Of a stretch of 64,000 bases of DNA, positions 33,799-43,003 are shown piece after piece. The stretch spans positions 930,001 to 994,000 of the forward strand of contig NZ_JAMBEP010000001.1 in assembly GCF_023374055.1 (NCBI RefSeq). Reading direction: 5' to 3'. Origin of the DNA: Luteimonas galliterrae. GTDB lineage: Bacteria > Pseudomonadota > Gammaproteobacteria > Xanthomonadales > Xanthomonadaceae. Every line of letters begins with the position of its first letter. The stretch's first letter is position 1. The notes beneath the pieces are model-generated. The model was not told the origin of the DNA and did not search any database. It worked only from the letters and a program-made list of their open reading frames with translations. A program made the translations under genes and the position numbers.

Positions 33799-36365
33799 AC
33801 GCCCACTCGCCGCCGGAGACCGATACCCTCGCGGCGACGCAAGCCACACTGCAGGCGCTCGAAAAGGCCGGCAACGACAAGCACCTGCCTGAAGCCACGC
33901 GCGCGCTGCTCGCGCAAGCGCACGGCGCCCTGCATGCGGCGATGGCCGAAGCCGAAGCGGCGCGCAAGCGCTACCGCACGCTGTTCGACGCGGTGCCCGA
34001 CCCCACCAGCATCATCGCGCTCGACGGCACCGTGCTGGACTTGAACGCCGCTGGCATGGCCGCCTACCGCCGGCCGCGCGAAGACATCGTCGGCCGGCCG
34101 ATCCACGTGCTCAATCCGGATTTGCCGCGCGACCACATGGATCCTGTGCTGGAAGCGCTGGACCAGGGCGAAAGCTACGTCATCGAAGTCACCAACATGC
34201 GCGCCGACGGCACCCGCTTCCCGGTGGAAGTGCATTCGGCCAACATCGAGTACGACGGCGCTCGCGCGCTGGTTGCGGTCGCGCGCGACCTGAGCAAGCG
34301 CTGGGAAACCGAATCCAAGTACCGCCTCCTTCTTGAATCGATCGACAAGGGCGTGATCCTGTTCCGCGCCGACGAGACCGGCGCGCATGTGGTCTCGGCC
34401 AACCCGGCCGCGCACCGCATCTTCGGCGTCGCGCCCGGCGAAAACCTGCAGCGCAGCTTCAAGCCCGCCGACTGGAAGGTGGTGGACGAGAACGGCAGGG
34501 AACTGACCCTGGAACAGCAGCCCACGATGCGCGCCATCCGCACCGGACAGATCATCGAGAGCACGGTGCTGGGCATGTTCCACATTCCGACGCGGCAGAT
34601 GACCTGGATTTCGGTCACCCACGTTCCCGTGTTCTCCGCGGGCGGCTCTGCGCCCGACCAGGTCTTCGCGCTGTTCAGCGACGTCACCGCACTCAAGCGC
34701 GACAACGCGCTGTTCGACCGCACCCAGGCGCTGGCGCACGTCGGCGGCTGGGAATGGGACCGCGTCAACCAGCAGCTCTACCTCACCGGCGAAGTGCGCC
34801 GCATCCTCGGCCATGCGCATGCGCCCGAGACGATGATGGAACTGCTCGACTGCCTGCGCCCGCACCACCGGCCGGCACTGCAGGCGGCACTCAACCGTTT
34901 GGTCGATGTAAACGCCGGCTTCGACCTGGAACTTCAAGGCCTGCGCGAAAATGGGCATGCATTCTGGATCCGCATGATCGGCGAGGCCGAGGCCGGCAAC
35001 CCCAGCGCCACCCGCCTCAGCGGCACCATCCAGGACATCACCCAGCGCAAGCAGGCCGAAGACGTGCTGCGCGTGCAAGCGCGCACGGACCCGCTGACCG
35101 GGCTGATGAACCGCGACGCGATCCTGGGCGAACTCTCCGCCATGCTCGCCACGCCCGGCCAGGACAGCATCGCGGTGCTGTACGTCGATCTGGACCGCTT
35201 CAAGACGGTCAACGACGTGCTGGGCCACGCCGCCGGCGACGAGTTGCTGGTCACGGCCGCGCAGCGGATCGTCGGGGCGGCCGGGCATGAAGGCCTGATC
35301 GCGCGCTTCGGCGGCGACGAATTCCTGATCGTCTGCACCACCGGCGACGACCCCTTGCGCCCGGAACGCCTCGCCAATTCGTTGCTGGCCGCATTCGGCG
35401 ACGTATTCCGCTTCGGCGACGACGAATTCACCATCACCGCCAGCATCGGCATCGCCTATGCGCCCGAGGACGGCAACCGTCCGCAGCAGCTGATCCAGAA
35501 CGCCGACGTGGCGATGTACGACAGCAAGCGCCGCGTGCGCAACGGCTGGCAGGCGTTCACGCCGGAATTGGCGCAGCGCCAGCAGGACCGCCTGCAGATC
35601 GAGACGCACCTGCGCCGCGCCGCCGACAACGACGAGTTCCATCTGGTCTACCAGCCGCAGGTCGACTTGCGCCACGGCCGGGTGATCGCCGCCGAGGCGC
35701 TGATCCGCTGGGAAAACCACCAGCTCGGCGAGATGCGGCCGGACCTGTTCATCGGCCATGCCGAAACCACCGGCGACATCGTCCGCATCGGCGGCTGGGT
35801 GCTGCGCGAGGCTTGCCGGCAGATCGACCAGTGGCGCAAGCAGGGCTACGGCATCGTTCGCGTGGCGATCAACGTGTCCTATCGCCAGTTCCTGGCCGAG
35901 GACCTCGCCGCGAGCGTGCGCGACGCGCTGTCGGAATTCGACCTGCCCGGCGCCGCGCTCGAACTGGAATTCACCGAGCGCGTGCTGATCGAGGACGCTC
36001 CGGATACGGTCAAGACCTTCATGGAACTGCGCGAGCTAGGCGTGATGCTGACCATCGACGACTTCGGCGAAGGCTACAGCGCGCTCAACTACGTGCGCCG
36101 GTTGCCGATCCACGGCCTCAAGCTGAGCCAGCTGTTCGTGCAGGGCGTGCCGGAGAACCAATCCGACGTCGCCGTGTGCCGCGCGGTGGCGGCGATCGCG
36201 CGCAGCCTGGGCTTGGGATTGGTGGCCGAGGGCGTAGAATCCGAAGCGCAGCGCCAGTTCCTGATGCAGCTCGGCGTGCCGGTCGGACAGGGCTTCCTGT
36301 TCGCGCCGGGCCTGGCGCCCGACGAATTCGTGCATCGCCTCGACCGCAACCTTGCCCATGCCTGA
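33795..36365 (+). CDS. PAS-GGDEF-EAL cyclic-di-GMP signalling protein
   Basis: An 856-residue cytoplasmic protein with a GTG start overlapping liuE (GTGA). An N-terminal helix leads into PAS domains (about 60-180, 180-300 and 310-430), then GGDEF (about 440-600) and EAL (about 610-850). GGDEF has FGGDEF intact and no RxxD inhibitory site. EAL retains EALIRW, NVS, ELEFTE, DDFGEGYSAL and AEGVE, but the usual KIDxxF is LKLSQLF, losing the Asp. Phosphodiesterase activity may therefore be weakened while cyclase activity is plausible. It may respond to redox or ligand signals through the PAS domains. Confidence 0.92.
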   Translation: MNAHSPPETDTLAATQATLQALEKAGNDKHLPEATRALLAQAHGALHAAMAEAEAARKRYRTLFDAVPDPTSIIALDGTVLDLNAAGMAAYRRPREDIVGRPIHVLNPDLPRDHMDPVLEALDQGESYVIEVTNMRADGTRFPVEVHSANIEYDGARALVAVARDLSKRWETESKYRLLLESIDKGVILFRADETGAHVVSANPAAHRIFGVAPGENLQRSFKPADWKVVDENGRELTLEQQPTMRAIRTGQIIESTVLGMFHIPTRQMTWISVTHVPVFSAGGSAPDQVFALFSDVTALKRDNALFDRTQALAHVGGWEWDRVNQQLYLTGEVRRILGHAHAPETMMELLDCLRPHHRPALQAALNRLVDVNAGFDLELQGLRENGHAFWIRMIGEAEAGNPSATRLSGTIQDITQRKQAEDVLRVQARTDPLTGLMNRDAILGELSAMLATPGQDSIAVLYVDLDRFKTVNDVLGHAAGDELLVTAAQRIVGAAGHEGLIARFGGDEFLIVCTTGDDPLRPERLANSLLAAFGDVFRFGDDEFTITASIGIAYAPEDGNRPQQLIQNADVAMYDSKRRVRNGWQAFTPELAQRQQDRLQIETHLRRAADNDEFHLVYQPQVDLRHGRVIAAEALIRWENHQLGEMRPDLFIGHAETTGDIVRIGGWVLREACRQIDQWRKQGYGIVRVAINVSYRQFLAEDLAASVRDALSEFDLPGAALELEFTERVLIEDAPDTVKTFMELRELGVMLTIDDFGEGYSALNYVRRLPIHGLKLSQLFVQGVPENQSDVAVCRAVAAIARSLGLGLVAEGVESEAQRQFLMQLGVPVGQGFLFAPGLAPDEFVHRLDRNLAHA

Positions 36366-36855
36366 AACGATCGCCGCATTTTCCATCCGTGCCATCGAAC
36401 CGCGCGACGACGCCGCCGTCGCCCGCATAATCCGCGCCGTGATGCCCGAATTCGGCGCTTGCGGCACCGGCTTCGCCATCAACGACCCGGAAGTGGATTG
36501 GATGAGCCGCGCCTACGACGGCCCGCGCTGCGCGTATTTCGTCGTCGAACGCGACGGCAATGTCGAAGGCGGCGGAGGGGTCGCGCCGCTGGAAGGCGGC
36601 GATGCCGACACCTGCGAACTGCGCAAGATGTATTTCCTGCCCACGCTTCGCGGCCTAGGCGCCGGCGCAGAACTGATGTCGCGCTGTCTGGACGTGGCCC
36701 GCCGGATCGGTTTCAAGCATTGCTACCTGGAAACGCTGACCGGCATGGATTCGGCCATGAAGCTCTACGAGCGCACCGGGTTTCGCCGCATCGACGGCCC
36801 TCGCGGCGCCACCGGCCACGGCGGCTGCAACACCTTCTACCTCCTCGATTTGTAG
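36358..36855 (+). CDS. GNAT family N-acetyltransferase
   Basis: A 165-residue acetyltransferase: IRAIEPRDDAAVARIIRAVM, then RKMYFLPTLRGLGAGAELMSRCLDVARRIGF (acetyl-CoA site R/Q-x-x-G-x-G/A) and YLETLTGMDSAMKLYERTGFRRI. The last part resembles the YjaB/ElaA-like branch that acetylates small amines or protein N-termini; the substrate is unknown. The start is inside the preceding EAL gene (8-base overlap; an ATG at 36352 is possible), so it is coupled to it. Confidence 0.88.
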   Translation: MPETIAAFSIRAIEPRDDAAVARIIRAVMPEFGACGTGFAINDPEVDWMSRAYDGPRCAYFVVERDGNVEGGGGVAPLEGGDADTCELRKMYFLPTLRGLGAGAELMSRCLDVARRIGFKHCYLETLTGMDSAMKLYERTGFRRIDGPRGATGHGGCNTFYLLDL

Positions 36856-36863
36856 GCTCGCCC

Positions 36864-36945
36864 TTGTGGGAGCGGCTTCAGCCGCGAGCTTTTATCGAGG
36901 GCGATGGTCTGCCCGCAAAAGCTCGCGGCTAAAGTCGCTCCCACA
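36864..36945. repeat. Inverted pair of REP-like arms, variable loop (copy 3)
   Basis: Arms TTGTGGGAGCGGCTTCAGCC and its inverse, GAGCTT in place of GAGCTC on one side, with one mismatch in the right arm (AAAGTCGC). The loop of about 27 bases is unique. It lies between the GNAT gene and the SDR gene. Confidence 0.88.
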
Positions 36946-37023
36946 AAAAGCAGGCTCTGAATCCGCTTCTTCCGGACAGAAGCTAACGGGTAAAATGGCG
37001 GTTTCCGCCCGCCAGGAACCCCC

Positions 37024-37794
37024 ATGCAACTCGACACCACCCGCGCCCTCATCACCGGCGGCGTCTCCGGCCTGGGCCTGGCCGTGGCCCGCCATCTGGT
37101 CGCCCACGGCGGCAAGGTCGCGCTGTTCGACGTCAACGACGATAAGGGCGCCGCTGCGGTCGCCGAGCTGGGCCAAGCCAAGGCGCGCTACTTCCGCACC
37201 GACGTCACCGACGAGGCCGGCGTGGTCGCGAACGTCGCGGCTGCGAACGAATTCCTCGGCGGTCTGAACGCGGTGATCAACTGCGCGGGCATCCTCGGCG
37301 CCGGTCGTGTGCTGGGCAAGGAAGGCGCGATGCCGCTGAAGAATTTCGCCGGCACCGTGATGGTCAACCTGGTCGGCAGCTTCAACGTCGCCAAAGCCGC
37401 CGCCGCGCTGATGCAGCACAACGCCGCCGGCGACGACGGCGAGCGCGGCGTGATCGTCAACACCGCCTCGGTGGCCGCCTACGAAGGCCAGATCGGCCAG
37501 GCCGCGTACTCCGCCTCCAAGGGCGGCGTGGTCGGCATGACCTTGCCGATGGCGCGCGAACTGTCGCGCTTCGGCATCCGCGTGATGACCGTGGCGCCGG
37601 GCATCTTCTGGACGCCGATGGTCGACGGCATGCCGCCGGAAGTGCAGCAGTCGCTGGGCGCTTCGATTCCGTTCCCGTCGCGCTTGGGCAAGCCGGAAGA
37701 GTTCGCCGACCTGGTCGCGTACATCCTGCAGAATCGTTATTTGAACGGCGAAACGATTCGTTTGGATGGCGCGGTCCGTTTGGCGCCGAAATAA
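37024..37794 (+). CDS. SDR family 3-hydroxyacyl-CoA dehydrogenase-like protein
   Basis: A 256-residue short-chain dehydrogenase resembling type 2 3-hydroxyacyl-CoA dehydrogenase (HSD10-like). TGGVSGLGLA (11-20) binds the cofactor, NCAG is at 86-89, and S149, Y162 and K166 (AYSASKGGVVG) are catalytic. MVNLVGSFNVAKAAAALM and the C-terminal APGIFWTPMVDGMP support the type. It would oxidise branched or short 3-hydroxyacyl-CoA, for example in isoleucine degradation. Single gene between two repeats. Confidence 0.87.
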   Translation: MQLDTTRALITGGVSGLGLAVARHLVAHGGKVALFDVNDDKGAAAVAELGQAKARYFRTDVTDEAGVVANVAAANEFLGGLNAVINCAGILGAGRVLGKEGAMPLKNFAGTVMVNLVGSFNVAKAAAALMQHNAAGDDGERGVIVNTASVAAYEGQIGQAAYSASKGGVVGMTLPMARELSRFGIRVMTVAPGIFWTPMVDGMPPEVQQSLGASIPFPSRLGKPEEFADLVAYILQNRYLNGETIRLDGAVRLAPK

Positions 37795-37809
37795 CAAACT
37801 CCTTCGTCC

Positions 37810-37904
37810 GTCATCCCGGCGAAAGCCGGGATCCAGCGCCTTTGCCGTCGATGCCGTTCCAGCTCGAACCAAGAGCACTGGATCCCGGCTTTCGCCGGGA
37901 TGAC
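37810..37904. repeat. Perfect 27-bp inverted repeat of the GTCATCCCGGCG family
   Basis: Left arm 37810-37836 and right arm 37878-37904 are exact inverses; each arm is itself a hairpin (CCCGGCGAAAGCCGGG). The 41-base loop is unique. This motif is common in proteobacterial genomes between genes. Here the right arm ends 40 bases before the efpL start. Confidence 0.9.
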
Positions 37905-37944
37905 GAGTAAAAAACGACTTCCCACTTCTCGTGAAATAAAGAAC

Positions 37945-38511
37945 ATGAAAGCCTACGACGTCAAGAAAGGAAACGTAGTCGAACACAACGGCACCGTGTA
38001 CCAGGTGCGCGACATCGAACGCAGCTCGCCGCAGGGCCGCGGCGGCAACGTCAAGTTCCGCTTCACGATGTACAGCGTGCCCGGCGGCAGCAAATACGAT
38101 CTCAGCCTCGGCGCCGAGGACGAGTTGAAGGAAGTCGAACTGTCGCGCCGCCAGGCGACGTTCTCGTACAAGGACGGCGGTGCGTTCGTGTTCCTGGACG
38201 ACGAGGACTACACGCCCTACACGCTCGACGCCGACGTGGTCGGCGACGGCGCCGGTTATATCAGCGAGGGCCTGTCCGGCTGCTACGTGCAGATCATCGA
38301 CGACCAGCCGGTAGCGCTGCAGCTGCCGACCAGCGTGACGCTGGAAGTGACCGACACGCCGCCCGAGCTCAAGGGCGGCACCGCCACCAAGCGGCCGAAA
38401 CCGGCCACGCTGTCGACCGGCATCGAGATCCAGGTGCCGGAGTACGTCAAGGTCGGCGAGCGCGTGCTGGTGAACACCACGACCGGCGAATTCGCCGGCC
38501 GTGCGGACTAA
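37945..38511 (+). CDS. yeiP: Elongation factor P-like protein EfpL (YeiP)
   Basis: A 188-residue EF-P paralogue: [27 protein letters not shown] then [13 protein letters not shown], where EF-P carries the PGKGGAF loop with a modified Lys. Central and C-terminal OB domains follow ([35 protein letters not shown]). EfpL assists ribosomes at difficult motifs such as polyproline and Xaa-Pro. The Arg at the loop tip, not Lys, is the mark of the EfpL group. The start at 37945 fits; the earlier ATG at 37900 lies in the repeat. Confidence 0.92.
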   Translation: MKAYDVKKGNVVEHNGTVYQVRDIERSSPQGRGGNVKFRFTMYSVPGGSKYDLSLGAEDELKEVELSRRQATFSYKDGGAFVFLDDEDYTPYTLDADVVGDGAGYISEGLSGCYVQIIDDQPVALQLPTSVTLEVTDTPPELKGGTATKRPKPATLSTGIEIQVPEYVKVGERVLVNTTTGEFAGRAD

Positions 38512-38529
38512 GTCGCCACTCTTGCTTAT

Positions 38530-38594
38530 GTAGAGCGGGACTTGCCCCACTGCTCTTCGCCTAAACCTTGTAGAGCCGAGCTTGCTCCGCTGCC
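38530..38594. repeat. Two copies of a GTAGAGC-type palindromic repeat
   Basis: Tandem short palindromes: GTAGAGCGGGACTTGCCCCA at 38530 and TGTAGAGCCGAGCTTGCTCC from 38569. A further inverted copy (AGCCCCGCTCTACA) lies at 38699-38717 beyond the REP pair, so two repeat families are nested here. Confidence 0.75.
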
Positions 38595-38599
38595 TTTCT

Positions 38600-38679
38600 T
38601 GTAGGAGCGGCTTCAGCCGCGAGCTCTTGATCTCGTATTTCCAACGCTGGAAAAGCTCGCGGCTGAAGCCGCTCCTACA
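38600..38679. repeat. Inverted pair of REP-like arms, variable loop (copy 4)
   Basis: Arms TGTAGGAGCGGCTTCAGCCG with GAGCTC and the exact inverse; loop of about 24 bases unique. It lies between the convergent efpL and Nudix genes. Confidence 0.9.
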
Positions 38680-38725
38680 GAGAGCGGAAAGCAGCCAGGC
38701 AAGCCCCGCTCTACAAGCGCATGGG

Positions 38726-39283
38726 TTATCGCGCCAGCCACTTGCGCGCCATGCGGTGCAGCGATGCGTCCAGCGACGCGTCCTGCAGCAGCGAGGCGAT
38801 CTCGCGCCAAGCCAACGCGTGCGACTCGTCGCTGACCGTGAACGCTTCGTCCGCGCCGGCGCGCACCACGTAGCGAACGTCGTAATGCCAATGCCCGGGC
38901 ACGTCCTTGCGCTCGGGAATCCAATGCCGGTCAAGATCGAAGATGTCCGGCTCGACCGACAAGCCGGTCAGTCCGGACTCCTCCTCGGCTTCCTTCAAAG
39001 CCACCTGCCTCAGGTCGGCGTCTCCGTCGGCATGGCCGCCGAGTTGCAACCAGCGGTCCAGCTTTCGGTGATGGGTCAGCAGGATCCGTTCGCCGTCGGC
39101 GCTGACCAGCCAGGCCGCGCCGGTGAAATGGCCGGCGAGGCGCTCGCGCACGAACGGGTTTTCGGCATCGCCGAGCAGCTGCAGGAAGTCGTCGACGCTG
39201 TCCGCCTCGTCCGGCGCACGCTGTCGGTACTCGGCCAGCGCCGCATGTAAAAGTCCCTGTTCAGTCGTCCCGTCATTACTCAT
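38726..39283 (-). CDS. Nudix hydrolase
   Basis: A 185-residue Nudix-fold enzyme. The Nudix box region is GGHADGDADLRQVALKEAEEESGL: the REUxEExGU core is present as KEAEEESGL (R to K), and the first conserved Glu is replaced by Ala. Flanking text WLQLGGHADG and HWHYDVRYVVRA resembles ADP-ribose/NUDT-like enzymes that begin with a four-helix extension. It would hydrolyse a nucleoside-diphosphate-linked compound; the substrate is unknown. MSNDGTTEQG at 39283 was chosen; 39298 is possible. Confidence 0.85.
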   Translation of the reverse strand: MSNDGTTEQGLLHAALAEYRQRAPDEADSVDDFLQLLGDAENPFVRERLAGHFTGAAWLVSADGERILLTHHRKLDRWLQLGGHADGDADLRQVALKEAEEESGLTGLSVEPDIFDLDRHWIPERKDVPGHWHYDVRYVVRAGADEAFTVSDESHALAWREIASLLQDASLDASLHRMARKWLAR

Positions 39284-39455
39284 GCTGCACTGCCGCATAT
39301 CCGGATTGTCCCGTCCAAGCGGCCATTATCCAGCCCCGGCCCCACTCATGGCGCTTGTGCCGCGGGCGGCGCGCCGGTTAATGTCCCGCAGTTCCGGGCG
39401 GCCTGCCGCCGGGCTCACTTACCCGCCGTCTTCGAAATTTTTTGGGGAGAACGCA

Positions 39456-41000
39456 ATGCTTTTTTGGCGCGTCAAGCCGCTCGATCAGATCCTCGCTACA
39501 GCCGAAAAGAAATCGCTCAAACGCCAGCTGGGCGCCTTCCAACTGACCATGCTGGGCATCGGCGCGATCATCGGCACCGGTATCTTCGTCTTGACCGCCG
39601 AAGCGGGCCAGAAAGCCGGCCCCGCGATGATGTTGGCCTTCGTGATCGCAGCGGTGGTCTGCGGACTCGCCGCGCTGGCTTATGCCGAACTGGCCTCGAT
39701 GGTGCCGGTGTCCGGCTCCGCCTACACCTACACCTACGGCGTGCTCGGCGAAGGCCTGGCTTGGGCCGTCGGTTGGGCGCTGGTGCTCGAATATGCGGTC
39801 GCAGCCTGCGCTGTCTCGGTCGGCTGGTCCGGCTACATGAACGGGCTGCTGATCAGCATCGGTTATCCCTTGCCTGAATTCCTCCGCACCGGCCCCAGAG
39901 ACGGCGGCACCTTCAACCTGCTCGCGTTCTGCATCGCATTGCTGGTGACGATATTGCTGGTGCTCGGCACCTCCAAGTCGGCCAAGGTCAATGCCGTGCT
40001 GGTGCTGATCAAGGTCGCGGCGCTCACCGCATTCATCATCATCGCCGTCCCCGCCGCGCAGGATCCGAACTTCGAGCCCTTCTTCCCGACCGGCTGGGGC
40101 AGCCCGCTCGGCGGCATCGGCGTGCTCGGTGCGGCGGCGTCGATCTTCTTCGCCTACGTCGGCTTCGACGCGGTCTCGACCGCCGCGGAAGAAACCAAGA
40201 ACCCGAACCGCAACATCCCGATCGGCCTGATCGCCTCGCTCGGCGTCTGCACCATTTTCTACCTGCTGGTGGGCTATGGCGCCGTCGGCTCGATCGGTTC
40301 GCAGCCGATGCTCGATGCCAACGGCATGGCCTTCCATCCCGGCAGTCCGGAACTGGCTGCGGCCTGCAAAGGCAGCGAAGCGCTGGTCTGCAGCAAGGAG
40401 CCGCTGGCGCACGTGCTGCGCATGCTCGGTTTCGCCAGCTGGGGCAACATGATCGGCCTGGCTGCCGCGCTGGCACTGCCTTCGGTCATCCTGATGATGA
40501 TCTACGGCCAGACCCGCATCTTCTTCACCATGTCGCGCGACGGCCTGCTGCCGGCCGTGCTGTCGAAGGTGCATCCGCGCTTCCACACGCCGTACGTGGT
40601 GACCATTATCACCGGCCTGTTCGTCGCCGGCTTCGCCGCCTGGTTCCCGGTCGGCGTGCTCGCCGACATCTCCAACTCGGGCACGCTGTTCGCGTTCGTG
40701 ATGGTGGCGTTCGCGGTGATGGTCCTGCGCAAGCAGCAGCCCGACCGCCCGCGTCCGTTCCGCACGCCGATGGTATGGCTGGTCTGCCCGCTGGCGATCG
40801 CCGGCTGCCTGCTGCTGTTCCTCAACCTGTCGATGTACACGCTGAGCCTGTTCTTCGGCTGGGCGGTGATCGGCATGATCGTTTACGCCTTGTACGGCTA
40901 CCGCAAGAGCGATCTGGCCCCGGGCCGTTCGCCGCCGGCCGACAAGCCCGTGCTCGAGCCGCACCCGACCTTCCACGAAGGTCCGGATCCGGGCCCGTAA
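39456..41000 (+). CDS. APC-family amino acid permease
   Basis: A 514-residue inner-membrane permease with about 12-14 helices. LGAFQLTMLGIGAIIGTGIFVLTAEAG is the conserved first-helix motif of amino acid-polyamine-organocation transporters. FFAYVGFDAVSTAAEETKNPNRNIPIG is the conserved TM6-loop signature of the cationic amino acid transporter branch. An extra periplasmic loop with two Cys (ACKGSEALVCSKE) follows TM7. The start has a GGGGAGAAC SD. An intrinsic terminator follows. Confidence 0.92.
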   Translation: MLFWRVKPLDQILATAEKKSLKRQLGAFQLTMLGIGAIIGTGIFVLTAEAGQKAGPAMMLAFVIAAVVCGLAALAYAELASMVPVSGSAYTYTYGVLGEGLAWAVGWALVLEYAVAACAVSVGWSGYMNGLLISIGYPLPEFLRTGPRDGGTFNLLAFCIALLVTILLVLGTSKSAKVNAVLVLIKVAALTAFIIIAVPAAQDPNFEPFFPTGWGSPLGGIGVLGAAASIFFAYVGFDAVSTAAEETKNPNRNIPIGLIASLGVCTIFYLLVGYGAVGSIGSQPMLDANGMAFHPGSPELAAACKGSEALVCSKEPLAHVLRMLGFASWGNMIGLAAALALPSVILMMIYGQTRIFFTMSRDGLLPAVLSKVHPRFHTPYVVTIITGLFVAGFAAWFPVGVLADISNSGTLFAFVMVAFAVMVLRKQQPDRPRPFRTPMVWLVCPLAIAGCLLLFLNLSMYTLSLFFGWAVIGMIVYALYGYRKSDLAPGRSPPADKPVLEPHPTFHEGPDPGP

Positions 41001-41018
41001 GCGTCTCAAGCGATACCG

Positions 41019-41045
41019 AAACGGCGCGGGCAACCGCGCCGTTTT
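41019..41045 (+). terminator. Terminator after the amino acid permease gene
   Basis: Stem ACGGCGCGG / CCGCGCCGT with GCAA tetraloop and a TTTTCTTTT tail. Strong intrinsic terminator. Confidence 0.92.
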
Positions 41046-41088
41046 CTTTTGCGGCACACTCTTCGCAGCCCACGCCTCGGACAACGCC

Positions 41089-41469
41089 ATGCCGCAACCC
41101 ATTTCCCCCGCCGCCGAGGCCGAACGCCTGGACGAATACTGGTCCCCACGCGTGCTGGCCGAAGTCGACGACGCCTATATCAAGGTCGCCAAGGTCAAGG
41201 GCACGCTGGCCTGGCATGCGCATGCCGACGAGGACGAATTGTTCTACGTGCTCTCCGGGCGGTTGAAGATCGAGTTGGAAGGCGACGAGTCGGTGGAGCT
41301 CGGCCCGGGCGAAATGTATGTCGTGCCCAAGGGGGTGCGCCATAACCCGGTAGCGGATGAGGAATGCCGCTTGTTGCTGATCGAGCGCAAGACCACGCTG
41401 CATACCGGCGATGTGGTCACCGAGATGACGCGAAGCATCGCCGAACAGCTCGGTGCTTCCCCACCCTGA
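41089..41469 (+). CDS. Cupin domain protein
   Basis: A 126-residue single-domain cupin. The two cupin motifs are visible: WHAHADEDELFYVLSGRLKIELEG (H-x-H...E metal ligands) and PGEMYVVPKGVRHNPVADEE (second His). It is a small metal-binding protein of unknown substrate. It precedes the methionine-salvage genes but is separated from them by a repeat element. Confidence 0.88.
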   Translation: MPQPISPAAEAERLDEYWSPRVLAEVDDAYIKVAKVKGTLAWHAHADEDELFYVLSGRLKIELEGDESVELGPGEMYVVPKGVRHNPVADEECRLLLIERKTTLHTGDVVTEMTRSIAEQLGASPP

Positions 41470-41472
41470 AAA

Positions 41473-41625
41473 CTCCCCTTTGAAAAAGGGCGGGGGTTGG
41501 GGGGATTTGCTCTTCGCTGTTCACCGCGCGCTGCGGAAGGCAAGATCAAAAGCAAATTTCCCCCTGTATCCCCTTTTTCAAAGGGGGGAAAGCAAATCCC
41601 CCAACTGCCTTTTTCAAAGAGGAAG
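41473..41625. repeat. Inverted-repeat element of the CCCTTTTTCAAAGGGG family
   Basis: Left arm 41473-41510 (CTCCCCTTTGAAAAAGGG and GGGGGGATTTGC) and right arm 41592-41625 (GCAAATCCCCC and CCTTTTTCAAAGAGG) are imperfect inverses. A third related segment (TATCCCCTTTTTCAAAGGGG) lies inside at about 41567-41587. No open reading frame inside. It occupies the whole gap before mtnB. Confidence 0.8.
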
Positions 41626-41648
41626 AAAGCCGCGGTAAACTGCCCGCC

Positions 41649-42293
41649 ATGAGCGACGCCCTGCCCTACGACACTCACCGCCTGCGCGAGCTGGCCGGCG
41701 AGATCATCGTCAACGTGCGCGAACTGTCCGCGCTGGGCTGGACGCCGGCGACCAGCAGCAATTTCTCGCGCCGGCTGGACGAGCGCCATGCCGCGATCAC
41801 CGTATCCGGACGCGACAAGGGCCGGCTGACCGAGGCCGACATCATGGTCGTGGACTGGGACGGCCAGGCCGCCGGCAGCGACCACCGCCCGTCCGCCGAA
41901 ACCCTGCTGCATACCCAGCTCTATCGCCGCTTCCCGGAAATCGGCTGCGTACTGCATACGCATTCGCCCACCCAGACCATCGCCTCGCGCCTGTACGCGG
42001 GCGCGGGCCACGTGCACCTGGAAGGCTACGAGCTGCTGAAGGCGTTCGCCGGCAACACCACGCATGAAGTGGCCATCGACGTGCCGGTGTTCCCCAACAC
42101 CCAGGACATGCCGACCCTCGCCGCCCAGGTCGATGCCCTGCTCGACAAGCAGTGCATGTGGGGCTATCTGATCGACGGCCACGGCCTCTACGCCTGGGGC
42201 GGCGACATGGCCGAGGCCCGCCGCCACTTGGAAGCCTTCGAATTCCTGCTGGGCTGCGAGCTGGAATTGCGCAAACTCGCCCCCAGACACTGA
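41649..42293 (+). CDS. mtnB: Methylthioribulose-1-phosphate dehydratase
   Basis: A 214-residue class II aldolase-fold enzyme of the methionine salvage pathway, converting methylthioribulose-1-phosphate to diketo-methylthiopentyl-1-phosphate. Motifs: [41 protein letters not shown] and the metal site [10 protein letters not shown] with His further on ([10 protein letters not shown]). The gene leads mtnD and mtnC. Confidence 0.93.
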   Translation: MSDALPYDTHRLRELAGEIIVNVRELSALGWTPATSSNFSRRLDERHAAITVSGRDKGRLTEADIMVVDWDGQAAGSDHRPSAETLLHTQLYRRFPEIGCVLHTHSPTQTIASRLYAGAGHVHLEGYELLKAFAGNTTHEVAIDVPVFPNTQDMPTLAAQVDALLDKQCMWGYLIDGHGLYAWGGDMAEARRHLEAFEFLLGCELELRKLAPRH

Positions 42294-42380
42294 GTAGGTC
42301 GGGGCTACGCCCCGACGCCGCTCGATTGCGAGAGACGCCGCTCGTGGGAGAAGAGCCGTCGGGGGCATGCCCCGACCTAC
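42294..42380. repeat. 24-bp inverted repeat directly after the mtnB stop
   Basis: Arms 42294-42317 (GTAGGTCGGGGCTACGCCCC) and 42357-42380 (ending GCCCCGACCTAC) are near-perfect inverses, each itself a hairpin; a loop of 39 bases separates them. The left arm starts immediately after the stop codon of mtnB. Confidence 0.85.
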
Positions 42381-42429
42381 ATGCCCATCCTGTTAATCTT
42401 GATAACCCGCACTCATACCCCACACCGCC

Positions 42430-42987
42430 ATGAGCCGACTCCGCATTTTCGCCGACGACGCCCCCGACACCCCGCAGTTCAGCAGCAGCGATGGCGGCGA
42501 CATCGCGCGCGAGCTGCAGAAGATCGGCGTGACCTTCGAGCGTTGGCAGGCCGCGCAGCCGATCCAGCCCGGCGCCACGCCCGAAGAAGTGATGGCCGCA
42601 TACAAGACCGACATCGACCGGCTGGTGAAGCAGCACGGCTTCAAGACGGTCGACGTGGTCAGCATCGCGCCGGACAACCCCAACCGTGCCGAGATGCGCA
42701 AGAAATTCCTCGACGAACACTTCCACAAGGAAGACGAAGTGCGCTTCTTCGTCGCCGGCTCCGGCCTGTTCACGTTGCACGTGGGCGGCAAGGTGTACGA
42801 GATCGAATGCGTCAAGGACGACCTGATCGCCGTGCCGGACGGCACCACGCACTGGTTCGACATGGGGCCGGAACCGAGCTTCGTCGCGATCCGCTTCTTC
42901 ACCGAGCCGGACGGATGGGTGGGCCATTTCACCGGCACCGATATCGCTCAGAAATTTCCGCGTTACGAAAAGGGTGGAGCCCGATAG
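42430..42987 (+). CDS. mtnD: Acireductone dioxygenase
   Basis: A 185-residue cupin-fold dioxygenase of methionine salvage, oxidising acireductone to the ketoacid (Fe form) or off-pathway products (Ni form). The metal site is [14 protein letters not shown] (H-x-H and Glu) with the second His in [10 protein letters not shown]. The length of about 180 fits the family. It lies between mtnB and mtnC in pathway-related order. Confidence 0.95.
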   Translation: MSRLRIFADDAPDTPQFSSSDGGDIARELQKIGVTFERWQAAQPIQPGATPEEVMAAYKTDIDRLVKQHGFKTVDVVSIAPDNPNRAEMRKKFLDEHFHKEDEVRFFVAGSGLFTLHVGGKVYEIECVKDDLIAVPDGTTHWFDMGPEPSFVAIRFFTEPDGWVGHFTGTDIAQKFPRYEKGGAR

Positions 42988-43003
42988 GCGTTAGCTTTAA
43001 GCC

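Noticed and set aside
41470-41649. A SAM-type riboswitch before mtnB
   Set aside because: The region is an inverted-repeat element of a dispersed family with no riboswitch core that I can recognise.
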